From: Candidatus Zixiibacteriota bacterium
GTDB taxonomy: Bacteria; Zixibacteria; MSB-5A5; GN15; FEB-12
Length of the DNA stretch: 5,691 nt
Direction: 5' to 3'
Assembly: GCA_022564135.1 (NCBI GenBank)
Contig: JADFLZ010000167.1
Span: forward strand, 1-5,691
The position numbers and the translations under genes are program-made. Below, one piece after another: positions 4,865 through 5,691 of this stretch. Positions within the stretch are counted from its first letter, which is position 1, and each line of letters starts with the position of its first letter. The notes under the pieces were generated by a model that was not told the origin of the DNA, made no database searches, and saw nothing but the letters and a program-made list of their open reading frames with translations.

Positions 4865-5301
4865 TTGACAGCGATATTATCGCTCTTATGGCCCGGATTA
4901 TACTCGCCGGAATTTTCATGTTAGCTGCCTATTACAAGATTGTTGATCCTGCTGCGTTCGGTACGGCAATCTGGAACTACCATATTCTGCCGACGGCAAC
5001 TATTAACATAGTTGCCTTGGTCTTGCCCTGGCTCGAACTCCTAACTGGTATCGCTTTACTTGTCGGCGCCTATTACCGGGGCGCAATTTTATGGATAAAT
5101 ATCATGCTGGTTGTTTTCATTGCTGCTCTGGCATCAACAATTTATCGCGGACTTGATATTGATTGCGGATGTTTTAAGGCGGCTTCTTCGGCGGTCGGTC
5201 CGGCCTGGGATCAATTGAATCTTGATATCGGCCTGTTAGTGCTGGCCGTTCTTCTATTGGTCAGCCGGGCGCGCAAATGGCAGCTCGCTAATTTGCTCTA
5301 A
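4852..5301 (+). CDS. MauE/DoxX-like redox-associated membrane protein
   Basis: A 149-residue inner-membrane protein with four hydrophobic helices (about 10-28, 50-72, 78-97 and 123-137), as in MauE (methylamine utilisation) and DoxX families. Characteristic stretches are 'ARIILAGIFMLAAYYKIVDP' (14-33), 'NYHILP' (42-47), 'LPWLELLTGIALLVGAYYRG' (58-77) and 'GLDIDCGCF' (100-108). Cys105 and Cys107 form a CxC pair near the membrane face, a likely thiol relay site. MauE proteins usually assist disulfide or thiol chemistry outside the cytoplasm; here the partner is the overlapping rhodanese rather than a thioredoxin-like MauD. The TTG start is supported by GAGGAG (4838-4843), eight bases upstream. 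No quinone-binding site or complete VKOR/DsbB motif is seen, so this is not a DsbB-type oxidase. Confidence 0.88.
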   Translation: MRRIIDSDIIALMARIILAGIFMLAAYYKIVDPAAFGTAIWNYHILPTATINIVALVLPWLELLTGIALLVGAYYRGAILWINIMLVVFIAALASTIYRGLDIDCGCFKAASSAVGPAWDQLNLDIGLLVLAVLLLVSRARKWQLANLL

Positions 5302-5691
5302 TTTACAATTGTCGGGGTAATAAAAATAATCAGATCAGTCTTGGTGCGCTCTTTGGATGTATGAGTAAAGAGCCACTTACCCAGCAGCGGAATGGAGCTC
5401 AAAAATGGCACTTTTCTTACGACCTCTGATTCGTTTTCGCTGAGTAAACCGCCCAGTACCAGAGTCTCACCGCTTTTTACGGTCACCCTGGTGCGGATTG
5501 AACGGGAACTCTTAATCGGTTTTTGATTTTCAGCCGTGCCCACAAAACTTAATATGTTCTGTACTGTGGGGAAGACATCCATGGTAATTTCCCCGTCGCC
5601 ATTAATGCGCGGGGTTACTTTCAAGGTTATGCCGACTTTTATATCTTCGAAAGTGACTATGTCCGAAGTTGCCGAGCCTTGAGTGAATCTA
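5298..5691 (-). CDS. Secretin C-terminal part (GspD/PilQ superfamily), truncated by window
   Basis: The last 130 or so residues of an outer-membrane secretin (PF00263), the ring-shaped channel of type II secretion, type IV pilus and related systems. The frame is open to the window edge, so the N-terminal domains are missing. Visible signatures are 'FEDIKVGITLKVTPRINGDG' near the edge, 'TRVTVKSGETLVLGGLL', the secretin signature 'VPFLSSIPLLGKWLF', and the final strand 'TKTDLIIFITPTIV'. It ends one residue after the last beta strand, with no S-domain, so a pilotin-binding tail is absent. The available part cannot separate GspD from PilQ. The TTG at 5622-5624 is internal and is not the start. 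Its TAG stop overlaps the TAA of the convergent MauE-like gene. Confidence 0.93.
   Translation of the reverse strand, partial: RFTQGSATSDIVTFEDIKVGITLKVTPRINGDGEITMDVFPTVQNILSFVGTAENQKPIKSSRSIRTRVTVKSGETLVLGGLLSENESEVVRKVPFLSSIPLLGKWLFTHTSKERTKTDLIIFITPTIVN

Noticed and set aside
1..5691. CRISPR array, tRNA, rRNA, insertion sequence or phage genes
   Set aside because: No regularly spaced direct repeats, no tRNA-like clover-leaf, and no transposase, integrase or phage structural motif was seen in any frame.

Overview
The window looks like chromosome from a Gram-negative (diderm) bacterium: it ends in a secretin, an outer-membrane channel protein, and starts in an envelope-glycan glycosyltransferase. 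Base composition is moderate, TTG starts look common (about 1018 and 4852), and some genes are closely spaced or overlap. The phylum cannot be fixed from this sequence. An uncultured FCB-type lineage such as candidate phylum Zixibacteria is a guess from overall gene style only.

Layout. (1) 3-2043: the 3' part of a GT4-family glycosyltransferase overlaps a multi-pass membrane protein of the LPG-synthase-TM/UPF0104 family, suggesting an envelope glycan or lipid pair. (2) 2044-2989: a short intergenic region with a sigma70-like promoter and an inverted repeat over its -35 leads into two tightly linked genes. These are a membrane-anchored coiled-coil protein of unknown function and a small protein with a sigma-region-4/LuxR-like helix-turn-helix. 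(3) 2990-3480: an unusual stretch dense in inverted repeats. It holds a perfect long Shine-Dalgarno with no obvious large gene behind it, a 60-codon ORF whose start codon sits in a palindrome, and two hairpins, the second a strong intrinsic terminator. It could be a regulated small gene, a structured RNA, or both. (4) 3544-4272: a ZIP-family metal transporter. (5) 4343-5301: a rhodanese-domain protein with an N-terminal membrane/signal segment, overlapping a MauE/DoxX-like membrane protein with a CxC motif; together they look like a membrane thiol/sulfur redox module. (6) 5298-5691, minus strand: the C-terminal end of a secretin (GspD/PilQ superfamily), converging on the MauE-like gene so that the two stop codons overlap.

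The protein-coding genes apart from 2136-2989 belong to known families. The parts most worth a second look are the coiled-coil/HTH gene pair and the structured 3000-3475 region, where pairings could hide the ribosome-binding site of the 60-codon ORF and where the terminator arms can pair in alternative ways.
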